This document shows, in pieces, positions 1 through 10,650 of a stretch of DNA of 64,000 bases; position 1 is the first letter of the stretch; every line of letters begins with the position of its first letter. This DNA comes from Pseudomonas serboccidentalis (lineage in GTDB: Bacteria; Pseudomonadota; Gammaproteobacteria; Pseudomonadales; Pseudomonadaceae). Under the pieces are notes generated by a model that ran no database searches, was not told the origin of the DNA, and was given only the letters and a program-made list of their open reading frames with translations. The translations under genes were made by a program, and so were the position numbers. The stretch lies in the NCBI RefSeq assembly GCF_028830055.1, contig NZ_CP101655.1, positions 1,202,132 through 1,266,131 on the forward strand. The letters are read 5' to 3'.

Positions 1-764
1 CACTTGACCAGTTCGGTGCGGTTACCGCGCAGCAGACCGGCGAAAGCGTATTCGGAAAGGCTGTCCGGCACTGGCGTCACGGCACCGAGGATGGTCGCCG
101 GGTCAGCGCCCAACGCTACAGACACCGGGAACGGCTGGCCCGGGTGCTTCTCGCACCATTCGCGGAAATCGAGAGCGCCGCCACGGTGGCTGAGCCAGCG
201 CATGATCACCTTGTTGCGGCCGATCACTTGCTGACGGTAGATGCCGAGGTTCTGGCGATCCTTGTTCGGGCCTTTGGTGACGGTCAGGCCCCAGGTGATC
301 AGCGGGCCGACGTCGCCGGGCCAGCAGGTCTGCACCGGCAGCATCGCCAGGTCGACATCGTCGCCTTCGATGACCACTTCCTGGCACACCGCGTCTTTGA
401 CGACTTTCGGCGCCATCGAGATGATCTTGCGGAAGATCGGCAGTTTCGACCACGCGTCCTTCAAGCCCTTCGGCGGCTCCGGCTCCTTGAGGAAGGCCAG
501 CAGCTTGCCGATCTCGCGCAGTTCGCTGACCGACTCGGCGCCCATGCCCATGGCCACCCGCTCGGGAGTGCCGAACAGGTTGCCGAGCACCGGAATATCG
601 TAGCCGGTCGGTTTTTCGAACAGCAGCGCCGGGCCCTTGGCCCGCAGTGTGCGATCGCACACCTCGGTCATCTCCAGCACCGGCGAGACGGGAATCTGGA
701 TGCGTTTCAACTCTCCGCGCTGCTCAAGCTGCTGCACGAAATCCCGAAGATCCTTGAATTTCAT
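1..764 (-). CDS. ubiD: UbiD, 3-polyprenyl-4-hydroxybenzoate decarboxylase (partial, 3' end outside window)
   Basis: About 254 N-terminal residues are present; the C-terminal part lies beyond the left edge. The protein begins [15 protein letters not shown] and carries typical UbiD segments such as [18 protein letters not shown] and the prenylated-FMN/metal region around [20 protein letters not shown]. UbiD removes the carboxyl group of polyprenyl-4-hydroxybenzoate in ubiquinone synthesis, using prenyl-FMN made by UbiX. The ATG at 764 is chosen because the N-terminus matches the family. The full protein is normally about 490 residues, so roughly half is seen. Family assignment is firm. Confidence 0.95.
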   Translation of the reverse strand, partial: MKFKDLRDFVQQLEQRGELKRIQIPVSPVLEMTEVCDRTLRAKGPALLFEKPTGYDIPVLGNLFGTPERVAMGMGAESVSELREIGKLLAFLKEPEPPKGLKDAWSKLPIFRKIISMAPKVVKDAVCQEVVIEGDDVDLAMLPVQTCWPGDVGPLITWGLTVTKGPNKDRQNLGIYRQQVIGRNKVIMRWLSHRGGALDFREWCEKHPGQPFPVSVALGADPATILGAVTPVPDSLSEYAFAGLLRGNRTELVK

Positions 765-833
765 TGACGATGGCACCCTCAAAATAGGCGTACATCCTAC
801 CTGCTATGCTGGCCTGTGGCAGCCTGTCGCTGC

Positions 834-2834
834 TTACTTGGCTGCATTCGTCTGCGCTTTTCCAAGGTTTTCCCGGGCTTGCAGGCCGATAAACAGTGGC
901 TCGAGGATCGGCGCGACAAAGCGCGCACCGACTTCGGACAAGTGATTGTCATCGGTGTACAGCGAATAACCGCCGAGTTCGGCGTGACACAGGCCCTTGT
1001 CATCACACAGCCGCGGCGCCGGATCGACCACCCGCACCGCCGGATCATCCTGCGCCAGCTGCGCGAACAACTGACTGATGAACACCTGACGCTTGTGGTG
1101 CGCCTCGACGTCCAGCCCGACGTCATCCACCGGGCGATCGAGCATCGCCAGACGCGTCAGCCGATACGGCGGACTGAAGGCTTGCAACGGCGCCTCTTTG
1201 ACCAACCACACGCGATGGCCGCCGGCACGCAATTGCACCACCCGGGCATGCAGGCCTTCAGCCAGACGTCGTTCGGCGTCGGCGCGGTCGTAACGGCCAT
1301 CAGGTGTTCTCAAGACGTGACCCAGATCGCCTTTGGCGTCGCCGTACAGGTACAGGCTCCAACGCGCGACCAGCACCACATCGCTGACGGATTGCGCCTT
1401 CAACCCCTGCTCGACCCGCTTGTTGAAGCGCGCACAAACACCGTCATGCTCCAGTCCATCGACCGGAATACAGCCGGGAGAGCTGGCCAGGATCACACTG
1501 ACGCCATGGGCTCTGGCACCGTCATCGAACACCGGGATCAGCGCGGTGGCGTGACTGTCACCCCAGACCATCGCCCGGGTCGGCAGATCCGTCACGCCGT
1601 AATGGCAGAACAGCTTGTCGTCCGGGGTCTTGTCGTCCGCCAGACACGCCATCAGCTCCGGCCGCCACTCGCGGCCCTTGGCGTATTGCAGTGCCTGCTC
1701 GGACAGGCGCCATGGCAGGCCATCGGTCCAGCGCAGGGATTGCCCGGCCAGACCGAGCACCAGAATGCCGCAAAAACCTGCCAGCAATACCTGACGACGC
1801 CCGGCCAGCAAACGCCGCTCACGGAACGGGGTTTCGATGAATTTCCACGACAGATAACCGAGCACCAGCGTCAGCAGGATCAAGCCAGCCGTGTCGAGCG
1901 CGCCCGGCTCATCGACACTGGCGTAGCTGGAAAACACGAACACCGGCCAGTGCCATAGGTACCAGGAATAGGAAATCAGACCGAGGCCGACCATCACCCG
2001 GCTGCTCAACAATTGACCAATCACGGTTTCACGATGACCGTTGGCCAGAATCAACAGCACCACGCCCAGCACCGGCAACAACGCGGTGGCCCCCGGGAAC
2101 GGCGTCGACTTGTCGTAGACGAATACCGCCAGCAGAATCAGCCCCATGCCCAGCAGGCTCAAGGCCTGGGCGGCCAGCGGTTTCAAGCGCCAGGCGTGTT
2201 TCGGCGCAATCGCCAGCATGGCGCCGGCCAGCAACTCCCAGGCGCGCATTGGCAGCAGGAAGAAGGCTTTTTCCGGGTGATGATTGATCGCCCACACACT
2301 CAGCCCGAACGACACCAGCAGCACGCCGAACAGCGTCAGCCGCCAGTGTTTCAACCGGCTCGAGAGCAACGTCAGCAGCAGCGGGAAAACGATGTAGAAC
2401 TGTTCCTCCACTGCCAGCGACCAGGTGTGCAGCAGCGGTTTGAGGTCCGAGGCGACGTCGAAGTAGCCGTCCTGGCGCATGAACAGGATGTTCGAGACGA
2501 ACGTCACCTGATAGCGCACCGAGCGCCCCAGCTCTTCATAATCCTTGGGTGCCAGCAGGAACCAGCCCACCGCCAGTACCGCGATGATCATCGCAAACAG
2601 TGCCGGCAGAATCCGCCGCGCACGCCGCGCCCAGAACTCGACGAAACTGAAACGCCCCGCCTGACGCTGGTTCCAGATGATCGAGGTGATGAGGTAGCCG
2701 GAGATCACGAAGAACACGTCCACGCCGACAAAACCGCCGGTAAACCCCGGAACGCCAAAGTGGAACAGCACCACGGCGATCACTGCGACTGCGCGCAGGC
2801 CGTCGATATCCCTTCGATAAGCGAGTGTGCTCAT
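834..2834 (-). CDS. Acyltransferase-3 family membrane protein with C-terminal SGNH domain (OafB/OatA-like)
   Basis: 666 residues. The N-terminal part (about 1-365) is a ten-helix acyltransferase-3 domain starting RRDIDGLRAVAVIAVVLFHF, with the conserved His at residue 25 and the motif GVDVFFVISGYLIT at 37-50. The C-terminal part (about 370-666) is a periplasmic SGNH hydrolase-like domain with GDSHA at 425-429 (nucleophile Ser427) and DDNH at 628-631. Such two-domain proteins O-acetylate surface sugars such as O-antigen or peptidoglycan, passing acetyl across the membrane and then onto the glycan. It is monocistronic here, between ubiD and rho. The glycan acceptor cannot be read from the sequence. 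Confidence 0.88.
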   Translation of the reverse strand: MSTLAYRRDIDGLRAVAVIAVVLFHFGVPGFTGGFVGVDVFFVISGYLITSIIWNQRQAGRFSFVEFWARRARRILPALFAMIIAVLAVGWFLLAPKDYEELGRSVRYQVTFVSNILFMRQDGYFDVASDLKPLLHTWSLAVEEQFYIVFPLLLTLLSSRLKHWRLTLFGVLLVSFGLSVWAINHHPEKAFFLLPMRAWELLAGAMLAIAPKHAWRLKPLAAQALSLLGMGLILLAVFVYDKSTPFPGATALLPVLGVVLLILANGHRETVIGQLLSSRVMVGLGLISYSWYLWHWPVFVFSSYASVDEPGALDTAGLILLTLVLGYLSWKFIETPFRERRLLAGRRQVLLAGFCGILVLGLAGQSLRWTDGLPWRLSEQALQYAKGREWRPELMACLADDKTPDDKLFCHYGVTDLPTRAMVWGDSHATALIPVFDDGARAHGVSVILASSPGCIPVDGLEHDGVCARFNKRVEQGLKAQSVSDVVLVARWSLYLYGDAKGDLGHVLRTPDGRYDRADAERRLAEGLHARVVQLRAGGHRVWLVKEAPLQAFSPPYRLTRLAMLDRPVDDVGLDVEAHHKRQVFISQLFAQLAQDDPAVRVVDPAPRLCDDKGLCHAELGGYSLYTDDNHLSEVGARFVAPILEPLFIGLQARENLGKAQTNAAK

Positions 2835-2978
2835 AAAATCTTTAATGCCAATCAGGTGGTTGTTTTTATACAGGCCGAGCCTCTGACGCAGAGACGCTCA
2901 CCCATGTTGCTTGTTGTTTTGCCCAGGCACAGACCTTACCAGATCACGAACCTCCCATAATCCGGACAAAATTCAGAC

Positions 2979-3014
2979 AAAAAAATGGCGCCCCGCGAGG
3001 GACGCCATTTTTGT
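2979..3014 (-). terminator. Rho-independent terminator downstream of rho
   Basis: A hairpin with stems ATGGCG and CGCCAT, extended by flanking A/T runs, lies just after the rho stop codon. On the minus strand the stem is followed by a T run. It also faces the acyltransferase start region and separates the two transcripts. Confidence 0.8.
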
Positions 3015-3031
3015 CGGTTCAACCGGCGATG

Positions 3032-4291
<1,260 letters not shown>

Positions 4292-4487
4292 ATAGGAATG
4301 ACGTAATCATTTATGGAGGGGGGAAATTAAGCTTTTGGCTTAATGAGGCCGCGCCGCGGAGAAGGCGACAGGATCGCGAACTTGTTCGAAAAGGAGTGCG
4401 TCGGCGACGGCTAGCAGGGGGCAGTGGAGAAACCAGTGCGGGGCCGAATGTACCACCTGAGTTTCGGAGCGTCTAGCCCTGAATACG

Positions 4488-4520
4488 CAAAAAGCCCCGC
4501 AATTTGCGAGGCTTTTTTTC
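4488..4520 (-). terminator. Terminator between trxA and rho
   Basis: Inverted repeat AAAAAGCC / GGCTTTTT around a CGCAAATTGCG core, immediately downstream of the trxA stop. T runs flank it on both strands. It isolates trxA from rho, which then needs its own promoter in 4292-4487. Confidence 0.8.
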
Positions 4521-4538
4521 GGCGTTTTACAGCGACGC

Positions 4539-4868
4539 TTAGATGTTGGCGTCGAGGAAAGCCGCCAGTTGCGACTTCGACAGGGCGCCGACTTTGGTCG
4601 CTTCAACGTTGCCGTTCTTGAACAGCATCAGCGTCGGGATACCACGCACGCCGTGCTTGGCCGGAGTTTCCTGGTTCTCGTCGATGTTCAGTTTGGCAAT
4701 GGTCAGCTTGCCTTTGTAGGTCTCGGCAATCTCGTCCAGAACCGGAGCGATCATTTTGCAAGGGCCGCACCATTCAGCCCAGTAGTCGACCAGTACAGCG
4801 CCTTCGGCCTTGAGTACGTCGGCTTCGAAGCTGGCGTCGCTAACGTGTTTGATCAGATCGCTGCTCAT
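4539..4868 (-). CDS. trxA: Thioredoxin 1
   Basis: 109 residues, typical for TrxA. The redox-active WCGPC motif is at residues 33-37, and the cis-proline loop GIPTLMLF lies near residue 74. Cytoplasmic thiol-disulfide reductase that donates electrons to ribonucleotide reductase, methionine sulfoxide reductase, PAPS reductase and others after reduction by TrxB. A good ribosome site (GGAGAA) precedes the ATG. Its own terminator follows. Confidence 0.98.
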   Translation of the reverse strand: MSSDLIKHVSDASFEADVLKAEGAVLVDYWAEWCGPCKMIAPVLDEIAETYKGKLTIAKLNIDENQETPAKHGVRGIPTLMLFKNGNVEATKVGALSKSQLAAFLDANI

Positions 4869-4988
4869 GGAATTCTCCAGGTTGTAAGCAAAAAAACGTG
4901 GCCCATCATATCCGCCCTTCCCTTGTTCAGGAAGCCGCAGTTGATTGAGTCTTGCTATGGCGGCCCATGAGTCTGGGTATAGCTCAAG

Positions 4989-5696
4989 TCACGCCGTGGC
5001 GGGGGCGATGAAGGCGATCCCGGTACGCAGTGCCGCGTTGCGCACGTGCTCCTGCATGGCTTTCTGGGCGGCGGCGGACGCCCGGCGGGCCAGGGCACGG
5101 AGGATCTTGCGGTGTTCCTGCCAGGTTTCCATCGCCCGTTCGGCGCGGATGAACGGTAGCTTCTGGCTTTCCAGAAAGATCTCGGCGCTGGCGGTGAGGA
5201 TGCTGAGCATCGCCTGATTGCCGCTGGCCAGCAGAATGCGCCGGTGGAATTCGAAGTCGAGTTTCGCCGCCGCCTCGAAATCGCCGGCCTTCAACTGCTC
5301 GCGCATCGCCGCGACGTTGTCCTCCAGCGCATCCAGATCGAACGTGCTCAAGGTGACTGCCGCCAAACCGGCCGCAAACCCTTCCAGGGCATAGCGCAGC
5401 TGAAAGATGTCCAGCGGCGAGGCCTGCGCCGCAAACGGCCAGCCCGGCGCATTTTCACCGTGCGCAATCTCCACAGGAGCCTGCACGAACACCCCTTTGC
5501 CCGGCTGGATGCTGACCACGCCCAGCGCACTGAGCGACGACAGCGCCTCACGCAACGACGCCCGACTGACCCCCAACTGCACGGCCAGATCCCGTTGCGA
5601 GGGCAACGCATCGCCCGCACCGAAACCCTGCTCGGTGATCAGTTTGCGAATCGCTTGCAGCGCCACTTCAGGTACGGCGCGAGAGATCGAGTTCAT
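4989..5696 (-). CDS. FadR-subfamily GntR transcriptional regulator
   Basis: 235 residues. The winged helix-turn-helix is at about 10-75 (LPSQRDLAVQLGVSRASLREA), followed by a helical FCD effector domain (about 95-220) typical of the FadR/VanR subfamily. These regulators usually bind an organic acid or amino-acid derivative and repress a neighbouring catabolic or transport operon. The gene is divergent from the ABC transporter at 5953-8800, sharing a 256-bp control region, so that operon is the likely target. The effector is not known. Confidence 0.88.
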   Translation of the reverse strand: MNSISRAVPEVALQAIRKLITEQGFGAGDALPSQRDLAVQLGVSRASLREALSSLSALGVVSIQPGKGVFVQAPVEIAHGENAPGWPFAAQASPLDIFQLRYALEGFAAGLAAVTLSTFDLDALEDNVAAMREQLKAGDFEAAAKLDFEFHRRILLASGNQAMLSILTASAEIFLESQKLPFIRAERAMETWQEHRKILRALARRASAAAQKAMQEHVRNAALRTGIAFIAPATA

Positions 5697-5745
5697 GGTT
5701 TTTCAGACGAGCCAGGCCAAGGTGCGGCTAGTTGTAAAGCTATTC

Positions 5746-5757
5746 GCCGGATCCGGC
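5746..5757. promoter_or_regulatory. Perfect 12-bp palindrome in the shared regulator/transporter control region
   Basis: GCCGGATCCGGC lies about 50 bp upstream of the GntR start codon, within the divergent intergenic region. A dyad here could be an operator of the FadR-type regulator, but GC-rich palindromes of this size also arise by chance and in REP-like DNA. Confidence 0.25.
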
Positions 5758-5952
5758 AAGTCGTGCCCCAGCGGGGTTCGGCGTCCTGCCGCAATGCGCT
5801 ATCGGGGTGCGAAAAACAACCTGACTGTTCAGACCAGTAAGACCGAACGAACACGCAGAATCCGCGGCTTGCGGGGCATTTGGCGCGATGTTGGCATGGC
5901 CCGTGCTCTGTCCGCTTGCAGAAATCACTTCCCGCCGATCCGGAGATTTGCC

Positions 5953-6738
5953 ATGACCCTGCGTTACCGAGCCCTCCTCGCCGCTCTGTTTTCCAGCCTG
6001 TTGCTCAGCCAGATCCCGGCTCACGCCGACGGTCTGGACGACGTGGTCAAACGCGGCACGCTGAAAGTCGCCGTGCCCCAGGACTTCCCGCCGTTCGGCT
6101 CGGTCGGCCCGGACATGAAACCCCGTGGGCTGGACATTGACACGGCGAAACTGCTGGCCGAACAGCTCAAGGTCAAACTCGAACTGACCCCGGTCAACAG
6201 CACCAACCGCATCCCGTTTCTCACCACCGGCAAGGTCGATCTGGTGATCTCCAGCCTCGGCAAGAACCCGGAGCGCGAGAAAGTCATCGACTTTTCCCAC
6301 GCCTACGCGCCGTTCTACCTCGCCGTGTTCGGCCCGCCGGATGCGGCGATCGCCACGCTCGACGACCTCAAGGGCAAAACCATCAGCGTCACCCGTGGCG
6401 CCATCGAAGACATTGAGCTGACCAAGGTCGCCCCCGAAGGCGTGACCATCAAGCGCTTCGAAGACAACAACTCGACCATCGCGGCCTACCTCGCAGGCCA
6501 GGTCGACCTCATCGCCAGCGGCAACGTGGTAATGGTCGCAATCAGCGAGAAGAACCCGAAACGCGTGCCGGCGCTGAAAGTGAAGCTCAAGGATTCACCA
6601 GTCTATGTCGGCGTGAACAAGAACGAGCCGGCGCTGCTGGGTAAGGTCAACGAGATCCTCGCCACCGCCAAGGCTGACGGCGCGCTGGAGAAAAACTCGC
6701 AGACCTGGCTTAAAGAGCCGCTGCCGGCCGATCTCTGA
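5953..6738 (+). CDS. Periplasmic amino-acid-binding protein of a polar amino-acid ABC transporter
   Basis: 261 residues from the ATG at 5953, which is chosen because it starts a classical Sec signal peptide ending ALA-like at SQIPAHA/D; an open frame extends further upstream but has no export signal. The mature part is a type-II solute-binding domain (SBP_bac_3): GTLKVAVPQDFPPFG near residue 35, LDIDTAKLLAEQL, and the hinge VDLVISSLGKNPEREKVIDF. First gene of a four-gene operon (binding protein, two permeases, ATPase). The ligand is probably a polar amino acid or a related small acid; identity unresolved. Confidence 0.93.
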   Translation: MTLRYRALLAALFSSLLLSQIPAHADGLDDVVKRGTLKVAVPQDFPPFGSVGPDMKPRGLDIDTAKLLAEQLKVKLELTPVNSTNRIPFLTTGKVDLVISSLGKNPEREKVIDFSHAYAPFYLAVFGPPDAAIATLDDLKGKTISVTRGAIEDIELTKVAPEGVTIKRFEDNNSTIAAYLAGQVDLIASGNVVMVAISEKNPKRVPALKVKLKDSPVYVGVNKNEPALLGKVNEILATAKADGALEKNSQTWLKEPLPADL

Positions 6739-6760
6739 TCGGTCGCGCGGGAGACAATCG

Positions 6761-7429
6761 ATGGCTTATCAGTTCGATTTCATGCCGGTGGTGCAAAACA
6801 CCGACCTGTTGCTGCGCGGCGCCTTGTTCACCCTGGAACTGACGGCCATTGGCGCATTGTTCGGGGTCGGCGTAGGCATCGTCGGCGCGCTGGTACGGGC
6901 GTGGAACATCCGCCCGTTCTCGGCAATCTTCGGCGTCTACGTCGAGTTGATCCGCAACACGCCGTTTCTGGTGCAACTGTTCTTCATCTTCTTCGGCCTG
7001 CCCTCGCTCGGAGTGCAGATTTCCGAATGGCAGGCGGCGGTGCTGGCGATGGTGATCAACCTGGGGGCGTATTCGACCGAGATCATCCGCGCCGGCATCC
7101 AGGCGATCCCGCGCGGACAACTGGAAGCGGCGGCCGCGCTGGCGATGAGCCGGTTCGAAGCGTTCCGCCATGTGGTGCTGCTGCCGGCGCTGGGCAAGGT
7201 CTGGCCGGCCCTGAGCAGCCAGATCATCATCGTCATGCTCGGGTCGGCGGTGTGTTCGCAGATCGCCACCGAGGAGCTGAGCTTCGCCGCCAACTTCATT
7301 CAGTCGCGCAACTTCCGTGCCTTTGAAACCTATGCGCTGACCACGCTGATCTACCTGTGCATGGCGCTGCTGATCCGGCAATTGCTGAACTGGGTCGGTC
7401 GCCGCTATATCGCGAGGAACAGCCGATGA
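6761..7429 (+). CDS. Polar amino-acid ABC transporter permease (HisMQ family), first subunit
   Basis: 222 residues with about five membrane segments. The family EAA loop is seen as AIPRGQLEAAAALAMSRFEAF, shown here in part (QLEAAAALAMS). The motif YVELIRNTPFLVQLFFIFF is typical of GlnP/HisM proteins. It lies 22 bp after the binding protein and its stop overlaps the start of the next permease (ATGA), so the two permeases are translationally coupled and should form a heterodimer. Confidence 0.93.
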   Translation: MAYQFDFMPVVQNTDLLLRGALFTLELTAIGALFGVGVGIVGALVRAWNIRPFSAIFGVYVELIRNTPFLVQLFFIFFGLPSLGVQISEWQAAVLAMVINLGAYSTEIIRAGIQAIPRGQLEAAAALAMSRFEAFRHVVLLPALGKVWPALSSQIIIVMLGSAVCSQIATEELSFAANFIQSRNFRAFETYALTTLIYLCMALLIRQLLNWVGRRYIARNSR

Positions 7430-8076
7430 GCGACTTCACCTTCTGGGACATCCTGCGCAACCTGCTCACCGGCCTGCAATGGACGCTGGCGCTGTCGCTG
7501 GTGGCCTTCATTGGTGGCGGGATCGTCGGGCTGCTGATTCTGGTCATGCGCATCTCGAAAAATCCCTTGCCGAGCAACATCGCCCGCACCTGGATCGAGC
7601 TGTTCCAGGGCACACCGCTGCTGATGCAGCTGTTTCTGGTGTTCTTCGGTGTGGCGCTGGCCGGGATCGAAATCTCGCCGTGGATGGCGGCGGCGATTGC
7701 CCTGACGCTGTTTACCAGCGCTTATCTGGCGGAGATCTGGCGCGGTTGCGTCGAAGCGATTCCTCACGGTCAGTGGGAAGCCTCTTCAAGCCTGGCGCTG
7801 AATCCGCTGGAGCAACTGCGCTACGTGATCCTGCCACAAGCGCTGCGGATTGCCGTGGCGCCGACCGTGGGCTTCTCGGTGCAAGTGGTCAAAGGCACCG
7901 CCGTGACGTCGATCATCGGCTTCACCGAGCTGACCAAGACCGGCGGCATGCTCGCCAACGCCACCTTCGAACCGTTCATGGTCTACGGCCTCGTCGCCCT
8001 CGGCTACTTCCTGCTTTGCTACCCCTTGTCGCTCAGTGCGCGCTACCTGGAAAGGAGACTGCATGCCTCTGCTTAG
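7426..8076 (+). CDS. Polar amino-acid ABC transporter permease (HisMQ family), second subunit
   Basis: 216 residues from the ATG at 7426, which overlaps the previous stop codon by four bases; an upstream in-frame extension would lie inside the preceding gene and is rejected. It contains ARTWIELFQGTPLLMQLFLV and the EAA region AIPHGQWEASSSLALN. It pairs with the permease at 6761-7429 to form the channel. Its last 14 bp overlap the ATPase gene. Confidence 0.93.
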   Translation: MSDFTFWDILRNLLTGLQWTLALSLVAFIGGGIVGLLILVMRISKNPLPSNIARTWIELFQGTPLLMQLFLVFFGVALAGIEISPWMAAAIALTLFTSAYLAEIWRGCVEAIPHGQWEASSSLALNPLEQLRYVILPQALRIAVAPTVGFSVQVVKGTAVTSIIGFTELTKTGGMLANATFEPFMVYGLVALGYFLLCYPLSLSARYLERRLHASA

Positions 8077-8800
8077 AATTTCCGCCCTGCATAAATACTA
8101 CGGCGATCACCACGTGCTCAAAGGCATCGACCTGAGCGTCGAAGAAGGCCAGGTGGTGGCGATCATCGGCCGCAGCGGCTCGGGCAAATCGACCCTGCTG
8201 CGCACCCTCAACGGCCTGGAGTCGATCAACGACGGGGTGATCGAAGTCGACGGCGAATACCTCGACGCTGCCCGCGCCGACCTGCGCAGTCTGCGGCAGA
8301 AAGTCGGCATGGTGTTCCAGCAGTTCAACCTGTTCCCGCACCTGACGGTGGGCGAAAACGTGATGCTCGCCCCGCAAGTGGTGCAGAAGGTGCCGAAGGC
8401 CAAGGCTGCCGAACTGGCGCGCAAGATGCTCGAACGCGTGGGCCTGGGGGAGAAATTCGATGCGTTCCCGGATCGCCTCTCCGGCGGCCAGCAGCAACGC
8501 GTGGCGATTGCCCGGGCGTTGGCGATGTCGCCGAAAGTGTTGCTGTGCGACGAGATCACCTCGGCGCTGGACCCGGAACTGGTCAACGAAGTGCTGGCCG
8601 TGGTGCGCCAATTGGCCAAGGAAGGCATGACGCTGATCATGGTCACCCATGAGATGCGCTTCGCCCGGGAGGTCGGCGACAAACTGGTGTTCATGCACCA
8701 CGGCAAGGTGCATGAGGTGGGCGATCCGAAGGTGCTGTTTGCCAATCCGCAGACGGCGGAATTGGCGAACTTCATTGGTACGGTTGAAGCGACAGCCTGA
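8063..8800 (+). CDS. Polar amino-acid ABC transporter ATP-binding protein (GlnQ/HisP type)
   Basis: 245 residues from the ATG at 8063, preceded by the ribosome site GAAAGGAGA. Walker A GRSGSGKST is near residue 37, the Q-loop is GMVFQQFNLFPHLTV, the signature LSGGQQQR is near 142 and Walker B VLLCDEITSALDPE follows with an H-loop histidine in MVTHEM. It energises the permease pair; last gene of the operon, followed by a REP palindrome. Confidence 0.95.
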   Translation: MPLLRISALHKYYGDHHVLKGIDLSVEEGQVVAIIGRSGSGKSTLLRTLNGLESINDGVIEVDGEYLDAARADLRSLRQKVGMVFQQFNLFPHLTVGENVMLAPQVVQKVPKAKAAELARKMLERVGLGEKFDAFPDRLSGGQQQRVAIARALAMSPKVLLCDEITSALDPELVNEVLAVVRQLAKEGMTLIMVTHEMRFAREVGDKLVFMHHGKVHEVGDPKVLFANPQTAELANFIGTVEATA

Positions 8801-8826
8801 AAAATCTCTGGGCCAGTGGTGACCTC

Positions 8827-8890
8827 TTCGCGAGCAAGCTCGCTCCCACATTGGAATGCGTTCACCTGTGGGAGCGAGCTTGCTCGCGAA
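8827..8890. repeat. REP-type palindrome pair (GCGAGCAAGCTCGCTCCCA family)
   Basis: TTCGCGAGCAAGCTCGCTC... and its exact inverted copy face each other around a loop of about 16 bp, between the transporter operon and ppx. Related copies occur at 25372, 38813 and 44813. Confidence 0.9.
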
Positions 8891-9007
8891 TGGTCGCGCC
8901 GCAGTCCCAAGACTTTATGCACAGGATCAAGGGTTTGAGTTGTGCGCGTTGGCGTCAGCGTTTGATCGTGGCACGATGTCGGGGTTATCGACCGAGACCC
9001 CCTGACC

Positions 9008-10510
9008 ATGCCGCAATCCAAAGCCAAGAATCTGTCCCTGATCGCCGCAATCGACCTGGGCTCCAACAGCTTCCACATGGTCGTGGCCAAGGCCCAGAAC
9101 GGTGAAATCCGTATTCTGGAACGCCTCGGAGAGAAGGTTCAGCTCGCCGCCGGCATCGACGATGAGCGCCATCTCAACGAAGAATCCATGCAGCGCGGGC
9201 TTGATTGCCTCAAGCGCTTCGCCCAACTGATCAACGGCATGCCACTGGGCGCCGTGCGGATCGTCGGCACCAACGCCCTGCGCGAAGCGCGCAATCGTCT
9301 GGAATTCATCCACCGCGCCGAAGAAATCCTCGGCCACCCGGTGGAAGTCATCTCCGGCCGTGAAGAGGCGCGCCTGATCTACCTGGGCGTTTCGCACACC
9401 CTCGCCGACACCCCGGGCAAGCGTCTGGTGGCCGACATCGGCGGCGGCAGTACCGAATTCATCATTGGCCAGCGCTTCGAGCCGCTGTTGCGCGAAAGCC
9501 TGCAAATGGGCTGCGTCAGCTTCACCCAGCGCTATTTCAAGGACGGCAAGATCACCCCGGCCCGCTACGCCCAGGCCTACACGGCGGCGCGGCTGGAGAT
9601 CATGAGCATCGAGCACGCCCTGCACCGCCTGACCTGGGATGAAGCCATCGGCTCCTCGGGCACCATCCGTGCCATCGGCCTGGCGCTGAAGGCCGGCGGG
9701 CATGGCACCGGCGAAGTCAACGCCGAAGGCCTGGCGTGGCTCAAGCGTCGCCTGTTCAAGCTCGGTGACGTCGACAAGATCGACTTCGAAGGCATCAAGC
9801 CTGACCGTCGAGCGATTTTCCCGGCGGGCCTGGCGATTCTCGAAGCGATCTTCGACGCCCTCGAACTGCAACGCATGGATCACTGCGAAGGCGCGCTGCG
9901 TGAAGGCGTGCTTTATGACCTGCTCGGCCGTCATCACCACGAAGACGTACGCGAACGCACCCTGACCTCGCTGATGGAGCGTTATCACGTCGACCTGGAA
10001 CAAGCGGCGCGGGTCGAGCGCAAGGCGCTGCACGCCTTCGATCAGGTCGCGGCCGACTGGGAACTGGATGACGGTATCTGGCGCGAACTGCTGGGCTGGG
10101 CGGCGAAAGTGCACGAAGTCGGGCTCGACATCGCGCACTACCACTACCACAAGCATGGCGCTTACCTGATCGAACACTCGGACCTCGCCGGGTTCTCCCG
10201 CGAAGACCAGCAGATGCTCGCCCTGCTGGTGCGCGGCCACCGCCGCAACATCCCCAAGGACAAGTTCGCCGAGTTCGGTGACGACGGCAACAAGCTGATC
10301 CGCCTGTGCGTGCTGCTGCGCTTCGCGATCCTGTTCCACCACATCCGTGGCACCCAGGCGATGCCGCAAGTGGTGCTGCACGCCAAGGGCAACAACCTCG
10401 ACGTGGAATTCCCGGAGCACTGGCTGGATGAAAACCAGCTGACTCAGGCGGATTTCGGTCTTGAAGCCGAGTGGCTGACACGGGTTGGTATCGTCCTCAC
10501 CGTGCACTGA
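9008..10510 (+). CDS. ppx: Exopolyphosphatase
   Basis: 500 residues, Ppx/GppA family. The N-terminal phosphate-binding loop is [15 protein letters not shown]; the second actin-like loop is [14 protein letters not shown] near residue 143. The C-terminal half is the helical HD-like region ([17 protein letters not shown]). It processively releases phosphate from the ends of polyphosphate. It converges on ppk, the synthase, with only a REP element and the ppk terminator between, the usual Pseudomonas arrangement. GppA is the alternative, but the context with ppk favours Ppx. Confidence 0.95.
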   Translation: MPQSKAKNLSLIAAIDLGSNSFHMVVAKAQNGEIRILERLGEKVQLAAGIDDERHLNEESMQRGLDCLKRFAQLINGMPLGAVRIVGTNALREARNRLEFIHRAEEILGHPVEVISGREEARLIYLGVSHTLADTPGKRLVADIGGGSTEFIIGQRFEPLLRESLQMGCVSFTQRYFKDGKITPARYAQAYTAARLEIMSIEHALHRLTWDEAIGSSGTIRAIGLALKAGGHGTGEVNAEGLAWLKRRLFKLGDVDKIDFEGIKPDRRAIFPAGLAILEAIFDALELQRMDHCEGALREGVLYDLLGRHHHEDVRERTLTSLMERYHVDLEQAARVERKALHAFDQVAADWELDDGIWRELLGWAAKVHEVGLDIAHYHYHKHGAYLIEHSDLAGFSREDQQMLALLVRGHRRNIPKDKFAEFGDDGNKLIRLCVLLRFAILFHHIRGTQAMPQVVLHAKGNNLDVEFPEHWLDENQLTQADFGLEAEWLTRVGIVLTVH

Positions 10511-10518
10511 CAGTCCCC

Positions 10519-10585
10519 TGTAGGAGCTGCCGCAGGCTGCGATCTTTTAAAGATCAAAAGATCGCAGCCTTCGGCAGCTCCTACA
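10519..10585. repeat. REP-type palindrome (AGGAGCTGCCGCAGGCTGCG family)
   Basis: TGTAGGAGCTGCCGCAGGCTGCGATCTTTT is followed by its inverted copy, separated by a few bases, between ppx and ppk. Members of the same family lie at 17360, 44067 and (half) 53289. Confidence 0.9.
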
Positions 10586-10604
10586 GGTTGGTAAATGACA
10601 GATA

Positions 10605-10638
10605 CAAAAAGGCGATCCCGAGGGATCGCCTTTTTTAT
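10605..10638 (-). terminator. Terminator of ppk (probably bidirectional with ppx)
   Basis: AAAAAGGCGATCCC GAG GGATCGCCTTTTTT: an 8-10 bp GC stem flanked by A and T runs, immediately downstream of the ppk stop and also in line with the end of ppx. Confidence 0.85.
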
Positions 10639-10650
10639 TGCGCTTGAGGC

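Noticed and set aside
5407..5952. N-terminal extension of the amino-acid-binding protein
   Set aside because: The frame is open upstream but overlaps the divergent GntR gene and would bury the signal peptide that starts at 5953.
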